A DNA stretch of 7,960 nucleotides from Verrucomicrobiota bacterium (GTDB lineage Bacteria > Verrucomicrobiota > Verrucomicrobiia > Chthoniobacterales > UBA10450). Below are positions 1 to 6,352 of this stretch, piece by piece. The notes beneath the pieces were generated by a model. That model made no database searches, was not told where the DNA came from, and worked only from the letters and a program-made list of their open reading frames with translations. Every line of letters starts with the position of its first letter. Within the stretch, counting starts at the first letter, position 1. The stretch spans positions 1-7,960 of the forward strand of contig QHOR01000170.1 of NCBI GenBank assembly GCA_003219395.1, read 5' to 3'. The translations under genes were made by a program, and so were the position numbers.

Positions 1-156
1 CTTGTAAACCGGATTTGGATACCCCCACGCGTCCGCAGTTCGCGCGTAGCGGTCGTAAGTATAACCGCCCGTTACCGCAGGACCGGGGGATGATGCTGGC
101 TGCTGCGCGCAACCGATCAGACCGACAGCAAATAATGCTAACAATATTCGTTTCAT
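1..156 (-). CDS. Partial small lipoprotein (N-terminus; C-terminus outside window)
   Basis: An open frame runs from an ATG at 156-154 on the minus strand to the left edge without a stop, giving 52 codons. The N-terminus reads MKRILLALFAVGLIGC: two basic residues, a hydrophobic core, and a lipobox (L-I-G-C) with Cys16 as the predicted lipidated residue. This is a typical type II signal peptide, so the mature protein should be anchored in a membrane facing the periplasm. The visible mature part (AQQPASSPGPAVTGG...) is a Pro/Ser/Gly-rich linker followed by a Tyr-rich segment. A purine-rich ribosome binding site (AAGGTGAAGAG on the minus strand) lies just before the ATG and supports this start. 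I do not recognise the family and propose no function. It is transcribed divergently from hpnH. A plus-strand frame over the same bases has no such signals. Confidence 0.75.
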   Translation of the reverse strand, partial: MKRILLALFAVGLIGCAQQPASSPGPAVTGGYTYDRYARTADAWGYPNPVYK

Positions 157-329
157 ACTCTTCACCTTGTTTAGACTTTCACTTGCCACCATTTAACCAC
201 GGAAACTCCTCGTAGTCGCATGTTTATTTTGCTTTTCCCGCCGGAAGGGTGGTGTAGATTGGCGGAAATCCGAACAGTAGCTTCAAGCCGATTCAGACTA
301 ACACACAGACTGAGAAAGGTGTCGGCTCA

Positions 330-357
330 TTGACACACCGGCGCCTCTTGTTACTAT
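330..357 (+). promoter_or_regulatory. Putative sigma-70 promoter of hpnH-shc
   Basis: A perfect -35 hexamer TTGACA (330-335) is followed after 16 bases by TACTAT (352-357), which matches 4 of 6 bases of the TATAAT -10 box, including the important second A and final T. The predicted transcription start (about 364-366) lies only a few bases before the hpnH ATG at 368. This position implies a very short or absent 5' leader. Called by eye; it has not been scored against a promoter model for this organism. Confidence 0.5.
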
Positions 358-367
358 CCTCGCTCCA

Positions 368-1657
368 ATGAGATTTCCCTTACCGCTTACAGCGAAAATC
401 GCGGCGTACGTGATTGGCCATAAGTTGCGTGGCACGAAGAAATTCGCCACGGTGCTTCAGCTCGAGCCGCTGCACACGTGCAATCTCACATGCACAGGGT
501 GTGGGCGGATTCGAGAGTATTCCACGTCGCTCAAGGACATGATGAGCTTGGAGGACTGTCTCGGGGCGGCAAAAGAATGCAACGCGCCGATGGTTTCAAT
601 TTGCGGCGGCGAACCGCTTATCTATCCGCACATCGAGGCGCTCGTGCAAGGGTTGCTGGCGCAGCGGCGAATCGTTTACATTTGTACTAACGCCATGTTC
701 ATGCGCAAGAAGATGCGTGAATGGCTGGCCTCACAACTGTCAACCCGTTCGGAACTTGTCGAAGGCAAAATTACGGCATTGCTCGGTGCTGGACTGCTAA
801 CGGAAAAAGATGCGGCCGAAATTCGCAAGGGACCGAAAGATCCGGCAAAGCCCACGGTTGGCCCGACCAAATGGATGTACTGGAACGTGCACGTCGACGG
901 TTTGGAACGAACACACGACTTGATCGTGGAACGCGAAGGCGTTTTCAAGGAATGCATCCTGGCAATCAAAATGGCGAAGCTGCTTGGCTACCAAGTCGCG
1001 ACGAACACCACCGTCTACAAAGAAACCGACATGAATGAGATCGAACAAATGTTCGACTATCTGTCAGATCTTGGCGTAGATGGTCACACCATAACTCCTG
1101 GATACGATTACGACGCTGCCAAGAAGGACATGATTACGCGGCTGAATTTGCTTCCGGAAAACTTCTTTCTTACGCGCACGATGACGGTCGAGAAGTTTGA
1201 AAAAGTTGAGGAGTGGATGAAGCGATACACTTTTCTGGGGACGCCGGTCTATTTCGAGTTCCTCGCGGGCAAGCGCGATTTGACATGTTCGGCGTGGGCG
1301 ATCCCGACACGCAACATCCGCGGCTGGAAAGGTCCGTGCTATCTGATGACCGACGGGCACTACTCGAGCTACGCAGAACTACTGGAAAAGACGGCATGGG
1401 AGCGATATGGCGTCGTGGACGGTGTTGCCCGCGACAGCCGATGCGAAAATTGCATGGTACATTGCGGTTACGAACCGACAGCGACATTGGGGCTGCAAGC
1501 GCAGCGAGGAGACACTTGGAAAACGGTCAAATTCAATTTCGGCTCAAAGCCAGAGCCGTCTGGCCGTGGCAGCGAAGTGCTTGCTTTCAATGGCGTAAGC
1601 TCTGGTAATGGTCATCTGACTGGCAAACGCGCAGAAGTTGCGGCGCAAGCCTCGTAA
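368..1657 (+). CDS. hpnH: Radical SAM protein HpnH (adenosylhopane synthase)
   Basis: HpnH is a radical SAM enzyme that adds the 5'-deoxyadenosyl radical to diploptene, giving adenosylhopane, the first intermediate of C35 extended hopanoids. The sequence shows the radical SAM cluster motif CxxxCxxC at Cys38, Cys42 and Cys45, the GGEPL SAM-binding motif at residues 80-84, and the family's C-terminal region (DUF3463-like) with Cys359, Cys362 and Cys366 in CENCMVHCGYE. The N-terminus (MRFPLPLTAKIAAYVIG...) aligns by memory with known HpnH starts, so the ATG at 368 is well supported although no Shine-Dalgarno is visible. At 429 residues it is longer than the 330-390 or so usual for the family. 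The excess lies in an insertion at about residues 120-167 and a Gly/Ser-rich tail after about residue 390. It is followed 13 bases later by shc, which makes the substrate precursor, so the two are probably cotranscribed. Confidence 0.93.
   Translation: MRFPLPLTAKIAAYVIGHKLRGTKKFATVLQLEPLHTCNLTCTGCGRIREYSTSLKDMMSLEDCLGAAKECNAPMVSICGGEPLIYPHIEALVQGLLAQRRIVYICTNAMFMRKKMREWLASQLSTRSELVEGKITALLGAGLLTEKDAAEIRKGPKDPAKPTVGPTKWMYWNVHVDGLERTHDLIVEREGVFKECILAIKMAKLLGYQVATNTTVYKETDMNEIEQMFDYLSDLGVDGHTITPGYDYDAAKKDMITRLNLLPENFFLTRTMTVEKFEKVEEWMKRYTFLGTPVYFEFLAGKRDLTCSAWAIPTRNIRGWKGPCYLMTDGHYSSYAELLEKTAWERYGVVDGVARDSRCENCMVHCGYEPTATLGLQAQRGDTWKTVKFNFGSKPEPSGRGSEVLAFNGVSSGNGHLTGKRAEVAAQAS
745..765 (+). repeat. 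Possible remnant of a dispersed palindromic repeat inside hpnH
   Basis: Within hpnH the bases CCGTTCGG (745-752) and TTGTCGAAGG (756-765) flank a short core. Read on the minus strand this gives CCTTCGACAAG, then three bases, then CGAACGG. It resembles, by memory, the common bacterial intergenic repeat with CCTTCGACAAGCTCAGG and CGAACGG ends, with part of the centre missing. TTCG and CGAA arms can pair. It encodes STRSELVEG at the start of the HpnH insertion. Only one copy is visible in this window, so its repeat nature is an inference. Confidence 0.3.
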
Positions 1658-1670
1658 GCATCGGATCGAC

Positions 1671-3671
1671 ATGTCGGAATTTGCAAGGAACCTCATTGCA
1701 TTGCCGAGTGCGCGACCAGACATTTCGGAGTCTTATTCGGCGAATAACGAAGAGATCGCGCGCGCCATGGCGCGTGCACAAGAAAACCTGCTGCGCCAGC
1801 AAAAGCCAGATGGCCATTGGTGCGGGGAACTGATTGTGGATAGCACTCTCTGTTCCGACTACATCCTTTTTATGCATTGGTGCGGCGAGGTGGACGCACA
1901 ATTGCAGCGCCGTTGCGTGCGTCACATTCTCAAACGCCAACTGCCGGATGGAGGGTGGAACGTTTATCACGGCGGTCCGAGTGAGATTAATGCATCGGCC
2001 AAGGCATATTTTGCACTGAAGCTCGCGGGCTGTTCGGTGGACGCACCGTTTATGCAGGAGGCGCGCGCAAACATCATTCGTCGGGGCGGAATTCCGGAGA
2101 TGAACACCTTCAGCAAGCTTTATCTGGCATTGCTCGGTCAGTTCCCCTGGAAATATCTGCCGGCAATCCCGGTGGAAATGGTGCTGCTTCCGCGATGGGC
2201 GCCGTTTCACATTTACAAGATGTCGTCATGGAGCCGCGCCATGCTCATACCGCTGGCGATCATTAACCATTTCAAACCGACTCGAATTTTGCCTGGCGAA
2301 AAGCAGTTGCACGAACTCTATCCGCTCGGGACCGAGCAAAGCGATTTGCGCTTGCCCCGTTCTGAACCTTTCTGGACCTGGCGGAATTTCTTTTTGCGGC
2401 TTGACGACACGTTCAAGTTTCTACAACCGCTTCGAATCCGTCCGCTGCGCCGACGCGCGGTGGAGGAGGCGGAGCGCTGGATGTTGGAGCGGATTGGGGA
2501 GGGCAGCGATGGTCTCGCAGCTGTCTTTCCGGCGATGTTGAACTGCTTAATCGCATTGCGCGCCCTCGGTTATTCAAAATCACATCCGATTTACGCCAAG
2601 GCGGAAAAAGACTTTGCTGGACTGTTCGTTGACGATCCCGAGGACTTCCGCATTCAACCGTGTCTCTCGCCAGTCTGGGACACTGCGATCAACATCATTT
2701 CGCTGGCTGAATCAGGCCTTCCTGCGGAACATGCCGCCCTGCAAAAAGCCGCCGAATGGCTCGTCAATAAAGAAGTGCGCATTCGCGGCGACTGGTCGGT
2801 AAACAATTCCTACTCACAAGCGAGCGGTTGGGCATTTGAATACAACAACGTTTATTATCCAGACACCGATGACACGGCAATGGTGCTGATGGCGCTACGG
2901 CTGGTGCAACCAAACGAAGGAGAAGCGCTCAGCGAAGTCTTTCGCCGCGCGCTTGGCTGGCAACTTAGCTTCCAATGTCGCGATGGCGGGTGGGGCGCGT
3001 TTGATAAAGACGTGACTACGCCATGGCTGGAAGACATGCCATTTGCTGATCATAATGCGATTCTCGATCCAACCTGCAGTGATCTTACTGCGCGAACGTT
3101 GGAGCTCCTCGGTTACATCGGATTCGATCCTAAGACACGGCCGGTCCGCGATGCCATCCAATATTTGATCGACACACAGGATAAGGATGGTTCCTGGTAT
3201 GGGCGCTGGGGCGTTAATTACATCTACGGCACCTGGCAGGTGCTGCGCGGATTGCGCGCGATTGGTCAGGATATGACGCAGGACTGGATATTGCGCGGCC
3301 GCGATTGGCTTGAAAGTTGTCAAAATAACGACGGCGGTTGGGGTGAGACTTGCGGTACTTACGATGATCCATCGACTAAAGGGATCGGCGCAAGCACGGC
3401 ATCGCAAACGTCGTGGGCGGTCATGGGCATCTGTGCGTGCGGCGATCTGGATCGACCGAGTGTCCAGCGAGGTTTGCGCTACCTGCTGAGTACACAAAAA
3501 CCCGATGGCTCATGGGACGAGGAGCAAATTACCGGCACGGGTTTTCCCAGAGTGTTCTATTTGAAGTACGACATGTATCGTCAAAACTTCCCGCTGCTCG
3601 CGCTCGCGACGTACGTCAATCATCGCAGCGGAGTTGGACATCGTCCGGGTTTTTATCGCTGCGGCAGCTAA
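1671..3671 (+). CDS. shc: Squalene-hopene cyclase
   Basis: This enzyme cyclises squalene to the pentacyclic hopene/hopanol at the membrane surface. The translation of 666 residues is normal for the family. The catalytic acid motif DTDDTA is at residues 398-403 (DxDDTA in the family). At least six QW repeats are visible: Q44-W50, Q90-W96, Q435-W441, Q503-W509, Q551-W557 and Q609-W615. The substrate-cavity segments GWAFEYNNVYYPDTDD and GTGFPRVFYLKYDMYRQNFP are also typical. I chose the ATG at 1671 (MSEFARN...), which follows the hpnH stop by 13 bases and has a weak GGA at 1663-1665. An in-frame TTG at 1638 would overlap hpnH and add 11 basic residues, which is less likely. The gene is also known as hpnF. 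The pairing with hpnH implies adenosylhopane production. The squalene-forming genes hpnC, hpnD and hpnE are not nearby. Confidence 0.96.
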   Translation: MSEFARNLIALPSARPDISESYSANNEEIARAMARAQENLLRQQKPDGHWCGELIVDSTLCSDYILFMHWCGEVDAQLQRRCVRHILKRQLPDGGWNVYHGGPSEINASAKAYFALKLAGCSVDAPFMQEARANIIRRGGIPEMNTFSKLYLALLGQFPWKYLPAIPVEMVLLPRWAPFHIYKMSSWSRAMLIPLAIINHFKPTRILPGEKQLHELYPLGTEQSDLRLPRSEPFWTWRNFFLRLDDTFKFLQPLRIRPLRRRAVEEAERWMLERIGEGSDGLAAVFPAMLNCLIALRALGYSKSHPIYAKAEKDFAGLFVDDPEDFRIQPCLSPVWDTAINIISLAESGLPAEHAALQKAAEWLVNKEVRIRGDWSVNNSYSQASGWAFEYNNVYYPDTDDTAMVLMALRLVQPNEGEALSEVFRRALGWQLSFQCRDGGWGAFDKDVTTPWLEDMPFADHNAILDPTCSDLTARTLELLGYIGFDPKTRPVRDAIQYLIDTQDKDGSWYGRWGVNYIYGTWQVLRGLRAIGQDMTQDWILRGRDWLESCQNNDGGWGETCGTYDDPSTKGIGASTASQTSWAVMGICACGDLDRPSVQRGLRYLLSTQKPDGSWDEEQITGTGFPRVFYLKYDMYRQNFPLLALATYVNHRSGVGHRPGFYRCGS

Positions 3672-3704
3672 TTTCACTACACGCTGCTTTAGCGGTATGC
3701 ATAA

Positions 3705-3724
3705 GTTGGCAGACCGTCGCCAAC
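3705..3724. repeat. Inverted repeat downstream of shc
   Basis: GTTGGC (3705-3710) and GCCAAC (3719-3724) are perfect complements separated by 8 bases. A further pair, AGCGGT (3691-3696) and ACCGCT (3723-3728), overlaps it. The RNA could form a hairpin at the 3' end of the shc transcript. There is no T-tract after it, so it is not a standard intrinsic terminator; it could be an RNA-stabilising hairpin or chance. Confidence 0.4.
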
Positions 3725-3744
3725 CGCTTCATGTGTCGGTTAGC

Positions 3745-3762
3745 ACCTCACTCAAGTGAGGT
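3745..3762. promoter_or_regulatory. 18-base palindrome upstream of sodA, possible operator
   Basis: ACCTCACTCAAGTGAGGT is a perfect inverted repeat: arms ACCTCACT and AGTGAGGT around a central CA. It lies 71 bases before the sodA start. The outer CCTCA...TGAGG halves equal those of the E. coli SoxR box (CCTCAAGTTAACTTGAGG, from memory), but the centre is 2 bp shorter. Its place upstream of an oxidative-stress gene makes an operator plausible. No regulator gene is in the window and no strong promoter flanks it, so the regulator is unknown. Confidence 0.45.
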
Positions 3763-3774
3763 TCATGAAAGCTT

Positions 3775-3808
3775 CCGCGCGCGCAAAAAAATAAAACCTG
3801 TCGCGCGG
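3775..3808. repeat. GC-rich inverted repeat around an A-rich loop before sodA
   Basis: CCGCGCG (3775-3781) pairs with CGCGCGG (3802-3808), enclosing a 20-base interval that contains an A-rich run (AAAAAAATAAAA). The flanking T3773-A3810 and T3774-G3809 could extend the stem. It ends 25 bases before the sodA ATG. If transcribed it would be a stable leader hairpin; if not, the A-run could be part of a promoter upstream element. A GATAAT hexamer at 3809-3814 is a possible -10 box, but no convincing -35 accompanies it. Confidence 0.35.
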
Positions 3809-3833
3809 GATAATTCGACTAACTGTATACATT

Positions 3834-4433
3834 ATGGCTTACGAACTACCAAAATTACCTTACTCGTACGATGCCTTGGAACCGCACATCGATGCGCAAA
3901 CGATGGAGATTCATCACACCAAGCATCACCAGACCTACGTTACTAACCTGAACAACGCGATCAAAGGCAAAGCTGATCTCGAGGGGAAATCGGTCGAGGA
4001 TCTAATCAGTGATCTCAAATCGGTTCCGGAAGACATTCGCACGGTGGTCCGGAACAACGGCGGAGGTCACGCAAATCATTCATTCTTTTGGAAAATAATG
4101 GGACCGAATGCCGGCGGCGAACCAAAAGGCAAACTCGCTGACGATATCAAATCAACCTTCGGCAGCTTTAATGATTTCAAAGAGAAGCTTGCCGCCGCTG
4201 GTGCGGGACGTTTTGGCAGCGGTTGGGCATGGCTCATCAAGAACAAGAACGGAAAGCTCGAAATTATTTCGACACCAAACCAAGACAGCCCTCTAATGGA
4301 CGGCAACACGCCAATCCTCGGGGTGGATGTTTGGGAGCACGCCTATTATCTTAAGTATCAAAACAGGCGGCCCGATTATATCAAAGCCTGGTGGAACGCG
4401 GTAAACTGGGACGCAGTCGCGAAAAATTACTAA
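3834..4433 (+). CDS. sodA: Superoxide dismutase, Mn type
   Basis: This enzyme dismutates superoxide to oxygen and hydrogen peroxide, acting as a dimer or tetramer in the cytoplasm; no signal peptide is present. The 199 residues are normal for the Fe/Mn family. The four metal ligands are visible: His27 (in MEIHHTKHH), His82 ([10 protein letters not shown]), Asp165 and His169 (in DVWEHAYYL). Metal preference is suggested by the second-sphere residues: Gly78 and Gln150 (TPNQDSPL) follow the manganese pattern, whereas iron enzymes usually have Gln at the first site and Ala at the second. Cambialistic activity cannot be excluded from sequence. The ATG at 3834 gives the standard [10 protein letters not shown] start, yet no Shine-Dalgarno precedes it. 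It lies 162 bases after shc, with palindromes between, so it probably has its own promoter. Confidence 0.96.
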   Translation: MAYELPKLPYSYDALEPHIDAQTMEIHHTKHHQTYVTNLNNAIKGKADLEGKSVEDLISDLKSVPEDIRTVVRNNGGGHANHSFFWKIMGPNAGGEPKGKLADDIKSTFGSFNDFKEKLAAAGAGRFGSGWAWLIKNKNGKLEIISTPNQDSPLMDGNTPILGVDVWEHAYYLKYQNRRPDYIKAWWNAVNWDAVAKNY

Positions 4434-4461
4434 CTGCTGTTTGTCCAAGGCTGCTGCGGAC

Positions 4462-4505
4462 GCGGTCAATGACCGCTGCTCAACTTGTACGGCTTGAGCG
4501 GTCAA
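4462..4505. repeat. Palindrome and repeated GCGGTCAA words between sodA and dapL
   Basis: GCGGTCA (4462-4468) and TGACCGC (4470-4476) form a perfect 15-base palindrome centred on A4469. The word GCGGTCAA occurs at 4462-4469 and again at 4498-4505, 36 bases apart start to start. The second copy could pair with the same TGACCGC arm, allowing two alternative hairpins. The region ends about 20 bases before the dapL start. It could be a binding site for a dimeric regulator, a leader structure, or a chance pattern. There is no T-tract, so an intrinsic terminator for sodA is not supported. Confidence 0.4.
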
Positions 4506-4526
4506 AGAGCACCGCGCAAGGCACGC

Positions 4527-5759
4527 ATGGCGTATCTAAACGAAAACTATCTTAAACTTCAGGCGGGCTATCTCTTCCCAGAAGTGGCGCGGCGGGTCCG
4601 CGACTTTTGCGAAGCGAATCCGGAAGCGGCAGAGCGCCTGATTCGATGCGGAATCGGCGATGTCACCGAGCCGCTGCCGCGTGCGGCAATTGATGCGATG
4701 AAAAGGGCTATCGAAGAACTTGGCCATCGGGAGACGTTTCGCGGCTATGGTCCGGAACAGGGCTATGAATTCTTGAGATCGGCCATCGCTCAGCACGATT
4801 ATCGCGATCGCGACATCGACATAGCTGACGATGAAATTTTTGTTTCTGACGGCTCAAAATGCGATTGCGGTTACGTCCTCGACATCCTCGGAGATCAAAA
4901 CAAAATCGCAGTGCCCGATCCGGTATATCCGGTTTACGTCGATACCAATGTGATGGCAGGGCACACTGGAGAAGTAAGAAAAAATGGGAGCTACGAAGGG
5001 ATCCTTTACTTGGCGTGCACCGCTGAAAACGGATTTGTTCCCGACCCTCCGGCAGAACACGCCGATCTTGTTTACCTTTGTTTTCCCAACAATCCGACGG
5101 GGGCGGTTGCGTCGCGTGGGCAGCTCTCGCGGTGGGTCGATTATGCGCGCCAGCACGAAGCGCTCCTGCTCTTCGATGCCGCATACGAAGCCTACATCTC
5201 TGACCCAGACGTTCCACATTCCATTTTCGAAATTCCTGACGCGCGCGACTGCGCGATTGAATTGCGCAGTTTTTCTAAGAACGGCGGGTTCACCGGCGTG
5301 CGTTGCGGATTTACTGTCATGCCCAAATCCGTGCTCGCGCGGACGGAGAGCGGCCGCCGAGTTCCTCTCCATCCGTTTTGGCAGCGACGTTGGAGCACGA
5401 AATCTAACAGCGTGAATTATCCGGTACAACGCGGCGCTGAGGCGCTCTATTCGGCGGAAGGCCGTAAGCAATGTCGCGCGCTGATCGACCATTACATGGG
5501 TAATGCAGAGATCCTTCGCAGCGCCGCGTCGAAAGCGGGTCTCGAAGTTTTCGGCGGTGTAAACGCCCCGTATATTTGGGTGAAAACATCCGATGGCCTA
5601 ACGAGCTGGGAAATGTTCGATCGACTGCTTCGCGAATTGAATGTGGTCATCACTCCGGGCGCCGGTTTTGGCGCGCAAGGCGAAGGTTACGTTCGCATTT
5701 CGGCCTTCAACAGCCGGGACAAAGCGGAGGAAGTCGCGCATCGTCTACAGAAGCTCTAA
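4527..5759 (+). CDS. dapL: LL-diaminopimelate aminotransferase
   Basis: DapL is a PLP-dependent class I/II aminotransferase. It converts tetrahydrodipicolinate directly to LL-diaminopimelate with glutamate as amino donor, bypassing the succinylase and acetylase branches. The product feeds lysine and peptidoglycan synthesis. The translation of 410 residues is the usual length. The DapL-type N-terminus reads [23 protein letters not shown]-site motifs follow: SDGSKCDCG for the phosphate, NNPTG at N188-N189, D217 and Y220 ([10 protein letters not shown]), and the Schiff-base lysine K251 in [11 protein letters not shown]390 (YVRISAF) should bind the substrate carboxylate. I chose the ATG at 4527 because AAGG (4518-4521) precedes it by 5 bases and the family N-terminus begins there; an in-frame TTG at 4485 adds 14 unrelated residues. 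DapL occurs in plants, Chlamydiae, Verrucomicrobiota and some other bacteria, which informs the taxonomic guess. Confidence 0.95.
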   Translation: MAYLNENYLKLQAGYLFPEVARRVRDFCEANPEAAERLIRCGIGDVTEPLPRAAIDAMKRAIEELGHRETFRGYGPEQGYEFLRSAIAQHDYRDRDIDIADDEIFVSDGSKCDCGYVLDILGDQNKIAVPDPVYPVYVDTNVMAGHTGEVRKNGSYEGILYLACTAENGFVPDPPAEHADLVYLCFPNNPTGAVASRGQLSRWVDYARQHEALLLFDAAYEAYISDPDVPHSIFEIPDARDCAIELRSFSKNGGFTGVRCGFTVMPKSVLARTESGRRVPLHPFWQRRWSTKSNSVNYPVQRGAEALYSAEGRKQCRALIDHYMGNAEILRSAASKAGLEVFGGVNAPYIWVKTSDGLTSWEMFDRLLRELNVVITPGAGFGAQGEGYVRISAFNSRDKAEEVAHRLQKL

Positions 5760-5810
5760 TCGCGCTGTTCAACGCGCCGGCAGCTTCGTGCACGGTAAGT
5801 GAATCAGCTC

Positions 5811-5838
5811 TTGTCGCTGGAAGCGAACCGCGTAGAGT
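5811..5838 (+). promoter_or_regulatory. Weak putative promoter of the sigma-factor pair
   Basis: TTGTCG (5811-5816, 4 of 6 matches to TTGACA) and TAGAGT (5833-5838, 4 of 6 to TATAAT) are separated by 16 bases. Transcription would begin near 5845, giving a leader of about 20 bases that contains the AAGGA at 5860-5864. The match is modest and such pairs arise by chance; an autoregulated ECF promoter could lie here instead. Confidence 0.3.
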
Positions 5839-5863
5839 GCGCTAAATTTTGCAAAGACGAAGG

Positions 5864-6352
5864 ATGGGAGTGTCGGATCGAAAGCAAAATTTACCACAAC
5901 TTTATCGGTTTTGTTTCTTGATGCTGGGCGACTCGCGCAAAGCACAAGAAGTTTTTAACACGATGTTGCGCGAAGCGGCTGTGCACGCTGCACAGGGAGA
6001 ATTGCCGAAAGAGCCTTTTTGGCTTTTTCGCGAGGCGCGCTGGCGTTGTTTAGAGGCAAGTAAGACAGACCTGCAACCCGAACCGCTGGAAATCGAGGAG
6101 CACGACATAACTTCGCGGGCTGCGTCACAGGTCAAGCAGCTCGAACCGGTGCAACTGGCAATTTGGATTGCCGCCGCACCCGAACCCCAGAGAACCGCGC
6201 TGGCGCTCTTTTATCTCGACGAATTTAATTATCTCGAAATTCTCGACATCGCTGAGCTAAAACTGAGCACGCTCTCGCGATGCTTGTCGCAGGGGCGGCG
6301 ACAACTGCAGGCGTGGCTTGACGCTAAGCACACCGGAGTACCCGAGGCATGA
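5864..6352 (+). CDS. ECF-like RNA polymerase sigma factor
   Basis: The product (162 residues from the ATG at 5864) has the two-domain plan of small ECF sigma factors. A region-2-like segment at about residues 10-60 includes LYRFCFLMLGDSRKAQEVF, resembling the core-binding helices. A region-4-like segment at about residues 105-152 (PEPQRTALALFYLDEFNYLE, then helix-turn-helix up to SRCLSQGRRQLQAWL) would contact the promoter -35 element. The region-2 part is short and divergent, so -10 recognition may be atypical. The start is uncertain. The ATG at 5864 sits directly on AAGG (5860-5863), whereas a GTG at 5870 would be better spaced from it; a TTG at 5849 is also in frame. The stop overlaps the start of the following membrane protein in an ATGA, implying translational coupling and a shared function. 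The target genes cannot be read from the sequence. Confidence 0.75.
   Translation: MGVSDRKQNLPQLYRFCFLMLGDSRKAQEVFNTMLREAAVHAAQGELPKEPFWLFREARWRCLEASKTDLQPEPLEIEEHDITSRAASQVKQLEPVQLAIWIAAAPEPQRTALALFYLDEFNYLEILDIAELKLSTLSRCLSQGRRQLQAWLDAKHTGVPEA

Noticed and set aside
15..215. 66-codon plus-strand frame at the left edge
   Set aside because: It overlaps the minus-strand frame that has a clear lipoprotein signal peptide and ribosome binding site; the plus-strand product has no recognisable features.
1638..1670. Upstream TTG start for shc
   Set aside because: It would overlap the end of hpnH and add 11 basic residues not expected for the family; the ATG at 1671 is better placed.
2895..3497. 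200-codon minus-strand frame inside shc
   Set aside because: It lies wholly within a clear squalene-hopene cyclase gene, has no recognisable domain, and is best explained as a shadow of the coding strand.
3705..3728. Intrinsic terminator after shc
   Set aside because: The hairpin arms are good but no T-tract follows, so it is listed only as an inverted repeat.
3826..3831. TATACA as a -10 box for sodA
   Set aside because: It is only 2 bases before the ATG, so transcription would start inside the coding region, and the fixed [11 protein letters not shown]-terminus argues against a later start.
4854..5492. 212-codon minus-strand frame inside dapL
   Set aside because: It is antisense to the conserved aminotransferase core and shows no domain or signal of its own.
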